Assembly (NCBI GenBank): GCA_015350385.1
Contig: WNKI01000005.1
Location: forward strand, 758,266-822,265
Origin: Aculops lycopersici
Taxonomy: Eukaryota; Arthropoda; Arachnida; Trombidiformes; Eriophyidae
DNA length: 64,000 nt
Direction of reading: 5' to 3'
Shown here: one piece after another, positions 63,749-64,000 of the stretch
Layout: the number at the start of each line of letters is the position of its first letter
How positions within the stretch are numbered: the first letter of the stretch is position 1
Notes under the pieces: model-generated
Told to the model about the DNA's origin: nothing
Database searches by the model: none
What the model saw: the letters and a program-made list of their open reading frames with translations, nothing else
Made by a program: the position numbers and the translations under genes

Positions 63749-64000
63749 GGTAAGAGTCCGCAAAAAGCCGCTGGCTCTTTCGGGCGGGCCTCTACATTTG
63801 GGCCCGGCTCCTCCTTTTAACCTCTCACTCCCCCTCCCCCTCGGTGAGTGGCATTCACTTGAGGTTCTGGTGGCTCGCTGTCAGTTGCAAGTGGTAGCTG
63901 GAGCAGAGCAGAGTTCAGTCGAACTAAGCTGGGTTGAGTTGGGCTGGGCTGAGCCGAGCCGAGCTGAACCGAGTGAAGGGTGGGCCAGTTGATAGTAGCC

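Larger units (their letters stand above)
61253..64000 (-). other. Probable PKC intron continuing past the window
   Basis: Upstream of the penultimate PKC exon no further kinase coding can be found on the minus strand, so this is read as intron. It holds a perfect hairpin (61488-61524), a CCGA array (61646-61681), an imperfect hairpin (63241-63284) and a long GA tract (63691-63747). Short frames have no recognisable homology. Confidence 0.5.

Noticed and set aside
1..64000. tRNA, rRNA, CRISPR, transposase or viral genes
   Set aside because: No cloverleaf with A/B boxes, spacer-repeat array, transposase or viral polymerase motif was seen. A tRNA scan program could still find a tRNA I missed.

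Overview
The window is nuclear DNA from an animal. Every recognisable gene is a metazoan housekeeping or signalling gene, introns have GT..AG ends (mostly GTAAGT donors), and AATAAA signals follow several stop codons. The ZP-domain cuticle-type protein, strawberry notch, a conventional PKC and a small cysteine-patterned secreted protein of a type I associate with chelicerates point to an arthropod. An acariform mite is my best guess, because many long genes have no introns and genes are closely packed. The phylum-level call is firm; the mite call is inference.

Layout. 1-865: C-terminal part of Mediator subunit MED17 (+). 1330-8728: eight-exon ZP-domain transmembrane protein (-) with a very long Gln-rich N-terminal exon. 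8729-12270: no gene recognised. 12289-16110: single-exon DNA polymerase alpha catalytic subunit (-), divergent from a single-exon acylaminoacyl-peptidase (16837-19089, +). 19207-20690: decayed PAPS synthetase pseudogene (-). 21074-23380: PUS7-type pseudouridine synthase (+). 23492-24437: two-exon secreted Cys-rich protein (-). 26934-27446: calcineurin B (+). 28894-30005: two-exon TMEM165/GDT1 transporter (+). 30307-30495 and 30549-31253: a putative 62-residue membrane protein and a coiled-coil protein, 53 bases apart (+). 31399-32865: PP5 phosphatase (-). 33739-35073: AP-2 mu (-), divergent from strawberry notch (35741-40285, +). 40286-48214: 7.9 kb without a recognisable gene. 48215-50020: plastin/fimbrin lacking EF-hands (+). 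51576-56445: raptor (+, three exons). 57300-61252: last two exons of a conventional PKC (-), separated by a 3.4 kb intron; upstream exons lie outside the window.

The genes are not an operon or pathway cluster. They form divergent pairs with shared promoter regions of 0.7 kb (POLA1/APEH, AP2M1/sno) and convergent pairs with short gaps. Loose functional themes are Ca2+/phosphorylation signalling (calcineurin B, PKC, PP5, raptor) and the cell surface/cytoskeleton (ZP protein, AP-2 mu, plastin).

I found no CRISPR array, transposase, rRNA or convincing tRNA, and no clear evidence of a wholly new system. The points most worth a second look are the PAPSS pseudogene, the EF-hand-less plastin, the Gln-rich extension of the ZP protein, low-complexity insertions in raptor, a SUMO-interacting-type motif in strawberry notch, the paired small ORF/coiled-coil ORF, and recurrent noncoding words (CCACTTGTTG and CAACAGGT).
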